From Thiothrix sp. (GTDB lineage Bacteria; Pseudomonadota; Gammaproteobacteria; Thiotrichales; Thiotrichaceae): a DNA stretch of 6,338 bases. The stretch lies in contig DRMA01000112.1 of NCBI GenBank assembly GCA_011375245.1, forward strand, positions 1 to 6,338, given 5' to 3'. How positions within the stretch are numbered: the first letter of the stretch is position 1; each line of letters opens with the position of its first letter. The position numbers and the translations under genes are program-made. The notes under the pieces are model-generated. The model worked only from the letters and a program-made list of their open reading frames with translations, made no database searches and was not told the origin of the DNA. Of this stretch, positions 1 to 6,338 are shown piece by piece.

Positions 1-2397
1 CCTTTGGTTAAACGAGGTGAGCCTATCAAGGATAATCAGGTTTGGTATAACAAGCATGTGAATCAAGGCTCTTATTCTTCGCGTTTCAATACACAAGGTA
101 ATATATTAGCACTAACATCCAAAGGTAACCCTATTGAGCTGTGGAATGTTACCGAACGTAAATTAACCACAATTTTTTCAGGAAGTCATGAAGGTCAATC
201 GGCCTTTGTTGATATTAGTCCTGATGGTAATCTTATTGCCTTTTCAATGGGAGAGCGTGTTGAGTTACGGGATTTACGTACACGGAACTTGCTTTTTTCA
301 GTGCCTGTTATGGATGGAGGGCTTTCGGTATTAAGTAAAAGTGGACGTTATTTAGCATCAGCCATTGATGGCAAACGTATTGATTTATGGGATACGAACA
401 TACAACAGCGTATTCATAGTTTTACAAAGAATCGATATGCTATTACTGCTTTGGCCTTTAGTTATGATGGGCGTTACCTTGTCTCCGCGAATAGCAATGG
501 ATTAATTAAGGTATGGGATGTTATGGAAAAAACGTTTATGTATGATCTTAATGATGAGAAAAACCAAGCACCTATAACATCATTGGTTTTTAGTCGTGAT
601 AGTAAGCGCTTTGTGACTGTTGATTCGTCTGGAAAGACTCAGGTGTGGGGTATTGAACGCGCAGAGCTACTACATACCTTAACGCCATCAAAGGGAAGCA
701 AAGATGACTTTACAACCACTGTCGCTTTTTCACCTAATGGGCAGCGGATATTACGAGTCTTAAATGGTGTAGAAAATAAGATGCAAAAAGTTCAGGTGGA
801 TATGTTTGATGCATTACAGGGCAAGCATTTGTTTTCTCTTGAGCCACTTAGCACTCCCGTGAGTAGTTTAGCTTTTTTACCTGATAATCGTTCAATTGCT
901 TTTTCTTTTACAAATAAAGTTGTCAAGCTTTTTGATAGTGCGAGTCAGCATTTTGTTGATACGTTTGGAGGGCAGTTGTTGAAAGCAAAACAAGCAGCCG
1001 TTAGCCCTGATGGTACTGTTATTTTGGTGGGAACGGTTGATGGTGTTTTACAACTTTGGGATGCAAAGAAAAAAATACTGAAGTATTCTTTAACAGGTCA
1101 TAACGAAAGCATTGAACAAGTTGCTTTTAGTCCTGATGCGCGTTTTATTTTAGCAGGAGATCATCATGGCAATATTACGTTATGGGATCGTAAAAGTAAT
1201 AAGGTTATTTGGTCTATTGATGCACATAAAAAAGGGCATACCCTTTTTGCTATGAGTCCTGATAATACTGCTTTACTTACCTCAAGTACGAAATCATCTG
1301 TAATGACGTTATGGGATATAAAATCTCAGCATTCTATCTATAAATTTAGGGGGCATCATGCAGGTATTACAAGTATATGTTATACGCCAGATGGTACGAG
1401 GATTGTATCGTCATCAAATGACGGCTCAGTAAAGTTATGGGATGCTACAACACATCGCATTATTCATACCTTTACGAATGGCTCAAGAAATAAAAAATTT
1501 ACTACGCTAGCTATTAGTAGTGATGGAAAGTACCTTGCTGCAGGTGTTAATGCAAGTGGCAAGGAGGTGCATGGTATTGAAATATGGACGCTTGATACCC
1601 TTGAACAATCTTACAGTTTAAATGATCATTTTAAAAAAGTAACTGCGGTTGAATTTAGTGCAGATGGTCGTCAACTGGTTTCTGGTTCTGAAGATGGTTC
1701 GATAAAAATATGGGACTTAGAAACAGGAGAGTTGTCCGCCAGTTTACATAAGAAGGAGGTGATAGGAAAAGAGCCAGCTCCTGTCTATTCGGTAGCTTTT
1801 TCTAAAAATGGGCGTGATATTATTTCTGTGGATGGTGAAGGTGGAGTAAATAGCTGGAATATCAAGAAAAAACGTTTAGACTATACGATGATTGGTGGGC
1901 CACGAGGTACATGGATTAGCGAAAACCATGTAAAAAAACGCTTTTGGCGCGGGGATGATGGTAGCTTAATTGCAAAGGAAATTAAAGGGGTTGCGCCACA
2001 TTCTGTTTCTCCTTCAGGGTTAGCTGCTAAGGATATATTGGTAATAACAACATCGCGCAAAGAATTGGAAGTACCTGAAGCGGGTGGGAAAGTGCGTATT
2101 GTTGTGAAAAATAGGGGTAGAAACCCTTCATTTTGGCTTCAAGTCAGGCAGAGAAATAAAAAAAATACCCCCGTGACCTTATTACCTAATAAATTGATCC
2201 GATTAGCAGCAGGGCAAACAGGGATAATGGATGTACAGTTTATTACCCACGATTTGGATTTTATTAAGAAGACAAATAGGGTTAAATTACACCTTGAATT
2301 GGTGACAAAGGCGGGTTCGAGATTTCCGCTTGATATTGCGGTTAAACTCGTTAAAAAGAAGAACTTAGAAAAGGAAGGACGCAATAAGCAAAATTAA
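1..2397 (+). CDS. WD40-repeat protein with two predicted seven-bladed propellers and a C-terminal Ig-like domain (5' end missing)
   Basis: The frame is open from the first base to a TAA at 2395-2397, so the real start lies upstream; the TTG at 4-6 is only the first possible start codon inside the window. About 797 residues are visible (numbered from that TTG). Fourteen repeats can be counted by pairing an F-S-P-D-G-like turn (e.g. ISPDGNLI, FSYDGRYL, FSADGRQL) with a following LWD-like strand end (ELWNV near residue 47 through NSWNI near 618). Fourteen blades fit two tandem seven-bladed beta-propellers, about residues 25-325 and 325-630. Blades 11 and 13 are most canonical (SVKLWD, GSIKIWD); blades 2, 6 and 7 have lost the Trp. 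A linker with W637, W648 and DDGSLI follows, then a beta-rich Ig/CARDB-like segment (about 677-787) and a Lys-rich tail. WD40 propellers are protein-interaction scaffolds; the partner, location and any N-terminal effector domain cannot be seen. The WD40 call is firm, the Ig-like call is inference. Confidence 0.9.
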   Translation, partial: PLVKRGEPIKDNQVWYNKHVNQGSYSSRFNTQGNILALTSKGNPIELWNVTERKLTTIFSGSHEGQSAFVDISPDGNLIAFSMGERVELRDLRTRNLLFSVPVMDGGLSVLSKSGRYLASAIDGKRIDLWDTNIQQRIHSFTKNRYAITALAFSYDGRYLVSANSNGLIKVWDVMEKTFMYDLNDEKNQAPITSLVFSRDSKRFVTVDSSGKTQVWGIERAELLHTLTPSKGSKDDFTTTVAFSPNGQRILRVLNGVENKMQKVQVDMFDALQGKHLFSLEPLSTPVSSLAFLPDNRSIAFSFTNKVVKLFDSASQHFVDTFGGQLLKAKQAAVSPDGTVILVGTVDGVLQLWDAKKKILKYSLTGHNESIEQVAFSPDARFILAGDHHGNITLWDRKSNKVIWSIDAHKKGHTLFAMSPDNTALLTSSTKSSVMTLWDIKSQHSIYKFRGHHAGITSICYTPDGTRIVSSSNDGSVKLWDATTHRIIHTFTNGSRNKKFTTLAISSDGKYLAAGVNASGKEVHGIEIWTLDTLEQSYSLNDHFKKVTAVEFSADGRQLVSGSEDGSIKIWDLETGELSASLHKKEVIGKEPAPVYSVAFSKNGRDIISVDGEGGVNSWNIKKKRLDYTMIGGPRGTWISENHVKKRFWRGDDGSLIAKEIKGVAPHSVSPSGLAAKDILVITTSRKELEVPEAGGKVRIVVKNRGRNPSFWLQVRQRNKKNTPVTLLPNKLIRLAAGQTGIMDVQFITHDLDFIKKTNRVKLHLELVTKAGSRFPLDIAVKLVKKKNLEKEGRNKQN

Positions 2398-2419
2398 CCC
2401 ACTTCCTATAAATCAAATG

Positions 2420-2478
2420 CTAGAGTGCTCAGGCATAAGTGACGGGGCTGAAGCCTCGTCACTAGAGGACTAGTTTTT
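2420..2478 (+). terminator. Extended hairpin with T5 tract between convergent genes (terminator or REP-like palindrome)
   Basis: An 11-bp stem (2438-2448 with 2453-2463) contains one G-U pair and closes a TGAA tetraloop. Further pairing is possible outward: CTC 2428-2430 with GAG 2465-2467, and CTAG 2420-2423 with CTAG 2470-2473. T5 (2474-2478) follows the outermost arm directly, so the whole structure could end transcription of the WD40 gene. The core stem alone is 10 nt from the T tract, which is too far for a classical intrinsic terminator. The outer CTAG arm overlaps the purD stop codon. On the minus strand no T tract follows the stem, so termination of purD here is less clear. The GGGGCTGAAGCC-type core also resembles dispersed extragenic palindromes. 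Confidence 0.45.
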
Positions 2479-3774
2479 ACCCGATATTTCTCGTGCCACA
2501 GCACGGTAGCCAATATCATCCCGATAATAAACATTATCCCACTGAATTGATCGCGTTAGTTTATACGCTTTTTGTTGTGCGATAGAGACCGTTTCACCAA
2601 GAGCAACAGCACATAATACTCTGCCACCATGGGTGGTAATATGACCATCTATTGTTTGTGTACCCGCATGGAATACTTTTGTATCATGTGTTTCAGTATT
2701 TGCTAAGCCAGAGATAACATCGCCTGTTTGATATTGTTCAGGATAGCCCCCTGCTGCAAGTACAACGCCTAAGGCTGCTCGCTGATCCCATTCAACACTT
2801 ACTTGATCTAGGGTCTTATTGAGAGCTGCCTCAATAAGCTCAACAAGGTCAGATTGCAAACGCATCATCACAGGCTGCGTTTCAGGATCACCAAAGCGTA
2901 CATTGTATTCCAGTATTTTACTGTTACCTTGTTCGTCAATCATGAGTCCAGCATAGAGAAAGCCAGTAAAAGGATTGCCCTCTACAGCCATACCTTTAAC
3001 AGTTGGTTTGATAATTTCCTCTATTGCACGTTGTTGGACTTCCTTGGTTAATACGGGGGCTGGAGAGTAAGCACCCATTCCTCCTGTATTAGGGCCTTTG
3101 TCACCATTGTCGCGGGCTTTATGATCTTGTGAGCTGGCCATGGGTAAGATATTTTCACCATCAACCATCACGATAAGGCTGGCTTCCTCTCCCGTCAAAA
3201 ATTCTTCAATAACAACACGATGTCCTGCTTCACCAAAACTATTTGCTGATAACATATCGTTGATGGCAGCAATGGCTTCTTTTTCTGTTTCGGCAATGAT
3301 GACCCCTTTACCTGCTGCTAAGCCATCAGCTTTGATAACAATGGGTGTGTGTGGTTGCTTATAGTGTTTAACATAGGCAATCGCTTCATCAATATTAGTG
3401 AAGTTACCATAAGCAGCCGTAGGAATCTGATAGCGAGCGAGAAAGTCTTTGGTAAATGCTTTGGAGCCTTCAAGTTGTGCTGCGCCTTTTGTTGGACCAA
3501 AGCAGGCTAGGTTAGCAGCAGAGAAAATATCAACAATACCAGCAACTAAAGGAACTTCAGGTCCCACAACGGTGAGATCAATAGCATTGTCTTGTGCAAA
3601 TTGTAGTAGTTGTTGGATATCGTCAGCAGCAATACCAATATTGGAAAGACAGGCTTCTTCTGCTGTTCCTGCATTACCAGGTGCAACGTAAATATGTGAC
3701 GCTTTGGGGGATTGGGCTAATTTCCACGCAAGTGCATGTTCACGTCCACCACTGCCTATGACTAAGATTTTCAT
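2470..3774 (-). CDS. purD: Phosphoribosylamine--glycine ligase (GAR synthetase)
   Basis: PurD joins 5-phosphoribosylamine and glycine using ATP to make glycinamide ribonucleotide, the second step of de novo purine synthesis, in the cytosol. The 434-residue product matches the usual 420-435 aa. It shows the N-terminal GSGGREHA motif (7-14), an ATP-grasp core with KADGLAAGKGV, the DHKARDNGDKGP and NTGGMGAY motifs (217-236) and the metal/ATP-binding EYNVRFGDPETQ (289-300), followed by the GARS C-terminal domain. The frame is open further upstream to 3822, but the ATG at 3774 puts MKILVIGSGG at the N-terminus as in the family and has GAAGGA 10 nt upstream; the ATG at 3792 would place that SD inside the gene. 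All key motifs are intact. It stands alone, with no purH beside it, convergent to the WD40 gene and divergent from the lipoprotein gene. Confidence 0.97.
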   Translation of the reverse strand: MKILVIGSGGREHALAWKLAQSPKASHIYVAPGNAGTAEEACLSNIGIAADDIQQLLQFAQDNAIDLTVVGPEVPLVAGIVDIFSAANLACFGPTKGAAQLEGSKAFTKDFLARYQIPTAAYGNFTNIDEAIAYVKHYKQPHTPIVIKADGLAAGKGVIIAETEKEAIAAINDMLSANSFGEAGHRVVIEEFLTGEEASLIVMVDGENILPMASSQDHKARDNGDKGPNTGGMGAYSPAPVLTKEVQQRAIEEIIKPTVKGMAVEGNPFTGFLYAGLMIDEQGNSKILEYNVRFGDPETQPVMMRLQSDLVELIEAALNKTLDQVSVEWDQRAALGVVLAAGGYPEQYQTGDVISGLANTETHDTKVFHAGTQTIDGHITTHGGRVLCAVALGETVSIAQQKAYKLTRSIQWDNVYYRDDIGYRAVAREISGKN

Positions 3775-3784
3775 TATGCTGTTT

Positions 3785-3790
3785 TCCTTC
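3785..3790 (-). promoter_or_regulatory. purD ribosome binding site
   Basis: GAAGGA on the minus strand lies 10 nt before the ATG at 3774. It decides the purD start against the in-frame ATG at 3792, which lies immediately before it and has no SD of its own. Confidence 0.6.
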
Positions 3791-3867
3791 ATTATATGTT
3801 GGCTACTGAATTTTTGACGCACAGACTAGCATAAATAGTACTGTTTATTGCTGGAGTTATTTGAGTG

Positions 3868-3913
3868 AAAGCTATATTTATAAAGCTATTTACCAAAGAG
3901 CTTTAAAATAGCT
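3868..3913. repeat. Short direct and inverted repeats in the divergent region
   Basis: AAAGCTAT occurs twice (3868-3875 and 3882-3889), 14 bp apart. AGCTATTT (3884-3891) is repeated inverted as AAATAGCT (3906-3913), with the small palindrome AAAGAGCTTT between the arms. Such spacing could be an operator for a regulator of one or both flanking genes, or a weak AT-rich hairpin in the leader of the lipoprotein gene. The tract is AT-rich, so chance is a real alternative. Confidence 0.3.
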
Positions 3914-3976
3914 ACGTTAATACTAAAAACTATTGCTGAAGATAGATAGGGAGCGCAACGTGAAGAACGGTTATTT

Positions 3977-3982
3977 TAGGTG
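3977..3982 (+). promoter_or_regulatory. Ribosome binding site deciding the lipoprotein start
   Basis: TAGGTG ends 8 nt before the ATG at 3991. The GTG at 3982 in the same frame overlaps this site and so cannot use it, which favours the ATG. Confidence 0.45.
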
Positions 3983-3990
3983 TGTTCATT

Positions 3991-4365
3991 ATGAAGCTTA
4001 TGATATTTGTTGCTTTATTTCTTGTTCTTTCTTTTGGCTTGATTGGCTGTATGGATGATGCTAATGAAGGTGCGTTAACGAGTGTTGTATCATCTACAGC
4101 TAACAGGGTTGTCGCCAAAGACTATCAAGTGCTTGCTGCGAGTCGTGAAGAAAGGCAGTGTCGTTACCAACCTACCCAAGATGCTGGTGCTTTGTTTTTA
4201 CTTGAAAAAGGTCAAACAATAAGTTTATTGTCGGTAGCAGAACGAGGTAGGCGCGTTAATGGTGATTTATGGTTGCATGTGTCTGTTGAGCAAGAAGGAC
4301 TTGAGGGATGTTTTGTCTTAGCAGGCGTGCTTGCGCCTATTGCTAGTCGTCCTGTTGTTGAATGA
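3991..4365 (+). CDS. Predicted small lipoprotein with SH3-like domain
   Basis: The product is 124 aa from the ATG at 3991. It starts with a Lys and a hydrophobic stretch (residues 4-18) ending in a lipobox L17-I18-G19-C20, so it should be processed by signal peptidase II and lipidated on C20; Met at +2 and Asp at +3 do not match the Asp+2 inner-membrane retention signal of enterics, so the outer membrane is likely. After a flexible segment (21-50), residues 55-116 fit a bacterial SH3 (SH3b) pattern: LEKGQTISLL, then W94 in LWLHV, then GCFVLAGVLAP. C57 and C107 bracket this domain and could form a disulfide. SH3b domains often bind cell-wall peptides, but no partner is visible. I do not recognise the gene. 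The longer GTG start at 3982 is less likely. It is divergent from purD and ends 4 bp from the hemW stop. Confidence 0.75.
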   Translation: MKLMIFVALFLVLSFGLIGCMDDANEGALTSVVSSTANRVVAKDYQVLAASREERQCRYQPTQDAGALFLLEKGQTISLLSVAERGRRVNGDLWLHVSVEQEGLEGCFVLAGVLAPIASRPVVE

Positions 4366-4369
4366 TTGA

Positions 4370-5518
4370 TTATAGAAAGTGTTCGATGGTTGTGTTTAAA
4401 AAATCCCAGCCACGAGGCGTGGTATTAATATAGTGTTCTGTTTCGATCAGTAGCCCTTGTTTTTTTGCTTTTTCTAACATTTTTTTGTAGCTTGTTGCGT
4501 TGAGGTAACAGCGTTCTTCAAATAATGTTTTATTAAACCCCTGTTTGAGGCGTAGTGCATTGAGCATAAACTCGAAAACACAGTCCTGTGTTGTTAGTGT
4601 ATGGCTTTTTGCACGTGCTGTACCATTATTGCAAGCTGCTAGGTAATCATTGGGATGTTTATGCTTATGGTAACGGGTGATTTGTTCATTGCTACTAATC
4701 TTTCCATGTGCGCCAGCACCAATACCGATGTAATCACCAAACTCCCAGTAGTTTCTATTATGCAAGCATTCTTTGCCAACTTTGGCGAAGGCTGAGACCT
4801 CATATTGATGATAACCATGCTGTTTTAGTAATGTGATACCTGCTTCTTGTATATTTGCAAGTTGGTCGTTATTAGGTAGTTTTTTAGGACGTTGATGATG
4901 GAAGAAAGTATTAGACTCAATAGTGAGTTGATACCATGATAAATGGCTAGGGTTACAGTCTATTGCTTGTTGTAAGTCGTTTAATGCTTCATCTATACTT
5001 TGTTCAGGTAGACCAAACATAAGGTCTAGATTAATATTTTCAAAACCTGCTTTATTGGCAATGTTACTTGCTTGTAAGGCTTCATTCTCATCATGGATGC
5101 GCTCTAAAATGCGTAAATGTCTGGGGTTAAAACTTTGAATGCCAATCGATAATCGATTGATACCTGCTGCATAATAGGCATTAAAACGGTGTTGTTCAAA
5201 TGTGCTAGGGTTGGCTTCTAGGGTTATTTCCATATTTGGGCGCAGAGGGAGTCGTTCGCGCAAACCTGTAATAAGTTGTTTCATTCCTTGTCCTGATAGC
5301 AAGCTAGGCGTACCGCCACCAATAAAGATGGTATGGAGTCTGCGCCCCCAAATATAGGGTAGCTCTTGCTCTAGGTCGTGTAATAAGGCAGCAATATAGC
5401 TAGCCTCAGGAAGAGTATTTGTTATATTTTTTATTTCGTGTGAATTGAAGTCGCAATAGGGACACTTGTGGATACACCAAGGAATATGAATATACAAACT
5501 TAAAGGAATAGGGGTCAT
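4370..5518 (-). CDS. hemW: Radical SAM haem chaperone HemW
   Basis: The 382-aa product matches the usual HemW length (E. coli YggW 378 aa). The radical SAM cluster motif is C15-x3-C19-x2-C22, followed by DFNSH, GGGTPS (67-72), EANPST (101-106), GIQSF (126-130), DLMFGLPEQ (165-173), HNRNYW (253-258) and GIGAGAHG (265-272), with a HemN-type C-terminal domain. HemW binds haem and delivers it to respiratory targets; although long annotated as oxygen-independent coproporphyrinogen oxidase, this short form lacks the N-terminal extension that HemN carries ahead of the cluster motif. The ATG at 5518 is the only Met before the cluster. No clear SD lies in the 12 nt between the rsmA stop and this ATG, so translation is probably coupled to rsmA. 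The stop at 4370 nearly abuts the opposing lipoprotein gene. Confidence 0.95.
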   Translation of the reverse strand: MTPIPLSLYIHIPWCIHKCPYCDFNSHEIKNITNTLPEASYIAALLHDLEQELPYIWGRRLHTIFIGGGTPSLLSGQGMKQLITGLRERLPLRPNMEITLEANPSTFEQHRFNAYYAAGINRLSIGIQSFNPRHLRILERIHDENEALQASNIANKAGFENINLDLMFGLPEQSIDEALNDLQQAIDCNPSHLSWYQLTIESNTFFHHQRPKKLPNNDQLANIQEAGITLLKQHGYHQYEVSAFAKVGKECLHNRNYWEFGDYIGIGAGAHGKISSNEQITRYHKHKHPNDYLAACNNGTARAKSHTLTTQDCVFEFMLNALRLKQGFNKTLFEERCYLNATSYKKMLEKAKKQGLLIETEHYINTTPRGWDFLNTTIEHFL

Positions 5519-5530
5519 GGTTATGTTGAG

Positions 5531-6319
5531 TTAATCTTTTTCTTTTGTACTACTAATATTACTAAGGGTAACAAAGTCAGCAACACTAAGGTTTTCTGGA
5601 CGTAGATTTGGATTTATATTTGCTTGTTCAATATCGCTTATATCGACATGACCTTTTAGTGCATTACGGAGTGATTTACGGCGTTTTTGAAAGGCTTGGT
5701 TGACCATGCTTGCAAAAGTACTGAAGTTGTTAGCAATATAGGGTTTTGTTTGCCAAGGAGTTAGGCGTACAACGGCTGAATTTACTTTTGGTGGTGGTTT
5801 AAAGGCTTCAGGAGAAACATGAAATAAGGATTCAGTCTTACAGGTATACTGCACCATAATAGAAAGCCGTCCATAGAGTTTGTTGCTAGGGGAGGCGGTG
5901 ATGCGATCAACTACTTCTTTTTGTAGCATAAAGTGCATGTCTTGGATGAGCTCAGGTGTCTTCAGAAGATGAAAGATTAAGGGAGTTGAAATATTGTAAG
6001 GTAAATTACCGACAATGCGTAAGGGGTGTGTGGAGTTTTGTAGGCTGCTTAGGTCTACTTTGAGCGCATCCATTGCATGTACGCTGATACGTGGGTCATT
6101 TTTGTCGTTAAAGAATTTGATAATGTCACGATCAATTTCAATGACATCGAGGGTTTTACTTTTTTCTAATAAAGGAAATGTTAGTGCGCCAAGCCCTGGA
6201 CCAATCTCTAACAGTTGTTCATTAGCTTTAGGGGCAATACTTAATATAATATGGTGAATAATAGCGGAATCATGCAGAAAGTGTTGTCCGAAACGCTTTT
6301 TAGTTTGGTAATTCTGCAT
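5531..6319 (-). CDS. rsmA: 16S rRNA (adenine(1518)-N6/adenine(1519)-N6)-dimethyltransferase
   Basis: RsmA (KsgA) uses S-adenosylmethionine to dimethylate two adjacent adenines in the 3'-terminal hairpin of 16S rRNA, a late checkpoint of 30S maturation; loss gives kasugamycin resistance. The 262-aa product has the family length. Visible are RFGQHFL (9-15), SAM motif I LEIGPGLGALT (37-47), the acidic EIDRD (61-65), D84 of motif III, the catalytic NLPY (105-108), FKPPPKVNSAVVRL (173-186) and a basic QKRRKSLRNAL segment (211-221). The ATG at 6319 puts GQHFL at the usual distance from the N-terminus. The visible 19 nt upstream are A-rich with no good SD. In many gammaproteobacteria pdxA precedes it and apaG follows; here hemW follows after 12 bp. 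All catalytic motifs are intact. Confidence 0.97.
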   Translation of the reverse strand: MQNYQTKKRFGQHFLHDSAIIHHIILSIAPKANEQLLEIGPGLGALTFPLLEKSKTLDVIEIDRDIIKFFNDKNDPRISVHAMDALKVDLSSLQNSTHPLRIVGNLPYNISTPLIFHLLKTPELIQDMHFMLQKEVVDRITASPSNKLYGRLSIMVQYTCKTESLFHVSPEAFKPPPKVNSAVVRLTPWQTKPYIANNFSTFASMVNQAFQKRRKSLRNALKGHVDISDIEQANINPNLRPENLSVADFVTLSNISSTKEKD

Positions 6320-6338
6320 AGATTTTTTGATTTTTTAG

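Larger units (their letters stand above)
3775..3990. promoter_or_regulatory. Divergent AT-rich intergenic region of purD and the lipoprotein gene
   Basis: This 216-bp stretch must hold the promoter of purD (leftward) and of the small gene (rightward) unless either is read from further away. No convincing sigma-70 promoter stands out. On the plus strand TTGACG (3814-3819) is a good -35 box, but the best -10 at 16 bp spacing, TAGTAC (3836-3841), matches only half the consensus. On the minus strand a perfect TATAAT lies at 3796-3791, yet it would start the transcript inside the purD SD and has no -35. The middle (3868-3913) holds short direct and inverted repeats, listed separately. No PurR-box-like sequence was recognised. 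Confidence 0.4.

Noticed and set aside
4..6. TTG as the start codon of the WD40 gene
   Set aside because: The frame is open to the window edge and no SD lies before it; the protein almost certainly begins upstream.
2139..2384. Minus-strand 81-codon frame opposite the WD40 3' end
   Set aside because: It is antisense to a clear coding region, with no SD and no family-like features; it is a shadow frame.
3791..3796. Perfect TATAAT (minus strand) as the purD -10 box
   Set aside because: Transcription would begin inside the purD SD, and no -35-like hexamer lies 16-18 bp upstream; it is probably chance in AT-rich DNA.
3944..3965. Minus strand resembles an Illumina adapter end (its translation gives LHVALPI, like the known LHDALPI artefact)
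   Set aside because: Only about 16 of 22 bases match, with scattered mismatches; a real adapter remnant would be near identical. Read mapping over this spot would settle it.
4393..4422. Hairpin CCACG-CCT-CGTGG followed by T6 on the minus strand as a hemW terminator
   Set aside because: The stem is only 5 bp, the T tract is 6 nt away, and the bases encode the TPRGWDFL segment at the HemW C-terminus, so coding constraint explains them.
5143..5159. Perfect 17-bp palindrome CAATCGAT-A-ATCGATTG
   Set aside because: It lies in the codons for the conserved HemW motif INRLSIG; the symmetry is most simply a result of codon choice.
6335..6338. TAA on the minus strand as the stop of an upstream gene such as pdxA
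   Set aside because: Only 19 bases precede rsmA in the window; one stop trinucleotide in A-rich sequence cannot support a gene call.

Overview
The window looks like ordinary chromosome of an AT-rich gammaproteobacterium (roughly 40% GC by eye). It carries three conserved housekeeping genes, rsmA/ksgA, hemW and purD, plus two accessory-type genes: a giant WD40-repeat protein and a small predicted lipoprotein. Large WD40 proteins are common in sulfur-oxidising, filamentous Thiotrichales/Beggiatoaceae-like gammaproteobacteria, so such a host is a reasonable guess, but nothing here proves the lineage. No rRNA, tRNA, CRISPR array, insertion sequence or phage gene was seen.

Layout from left to right. 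Positions 1-2397 (+) hold the 3' part of a gene whose start lies off the window. The visible product has 14 WD40 repeats, best explained as two seven-bladed beta-propellers, followed by a short linker and an Ig-like beta domain. A 72-bp gap follows with a strong hairpin that may be a terminator, a REP-like element, or both. Positions 2470-3774 (-) encode PurD (GAR synthetase), convergent to the WD40 gene. A 216-bp AT-rich divergent region separates purD from a small gene (3991-4365, +) for a predicted lipoprotein with an SH3-like fold. That gene runs tail to tail, with 4 bp between the stop codons, into a minus-strand pair. In transcription order the pair is rsmA (6319-5531) then hemW (5518-4370), 12 bp apart and probably one operon that enters from beyond the right edge.

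Functionally the conserved genes serve ribosome maturation (RsmA dimethylates two adenines of 16S rRNA), haem delivery (HemW) and purine synthesis (PurD). They share no pathway; they look like independent housekeeping units with accessory genes between them. No complete new multi-gene system is visible. The items most worth following are the double-propeller WD40/Ig protein, whose N-terminal domain is missing from the window; the extended hairpin after it; unusually perfect Shine-Dalgarno-like sequences inside it; and the unassigned SH3-like lipoprotein with its overlapping upstream reading frame.
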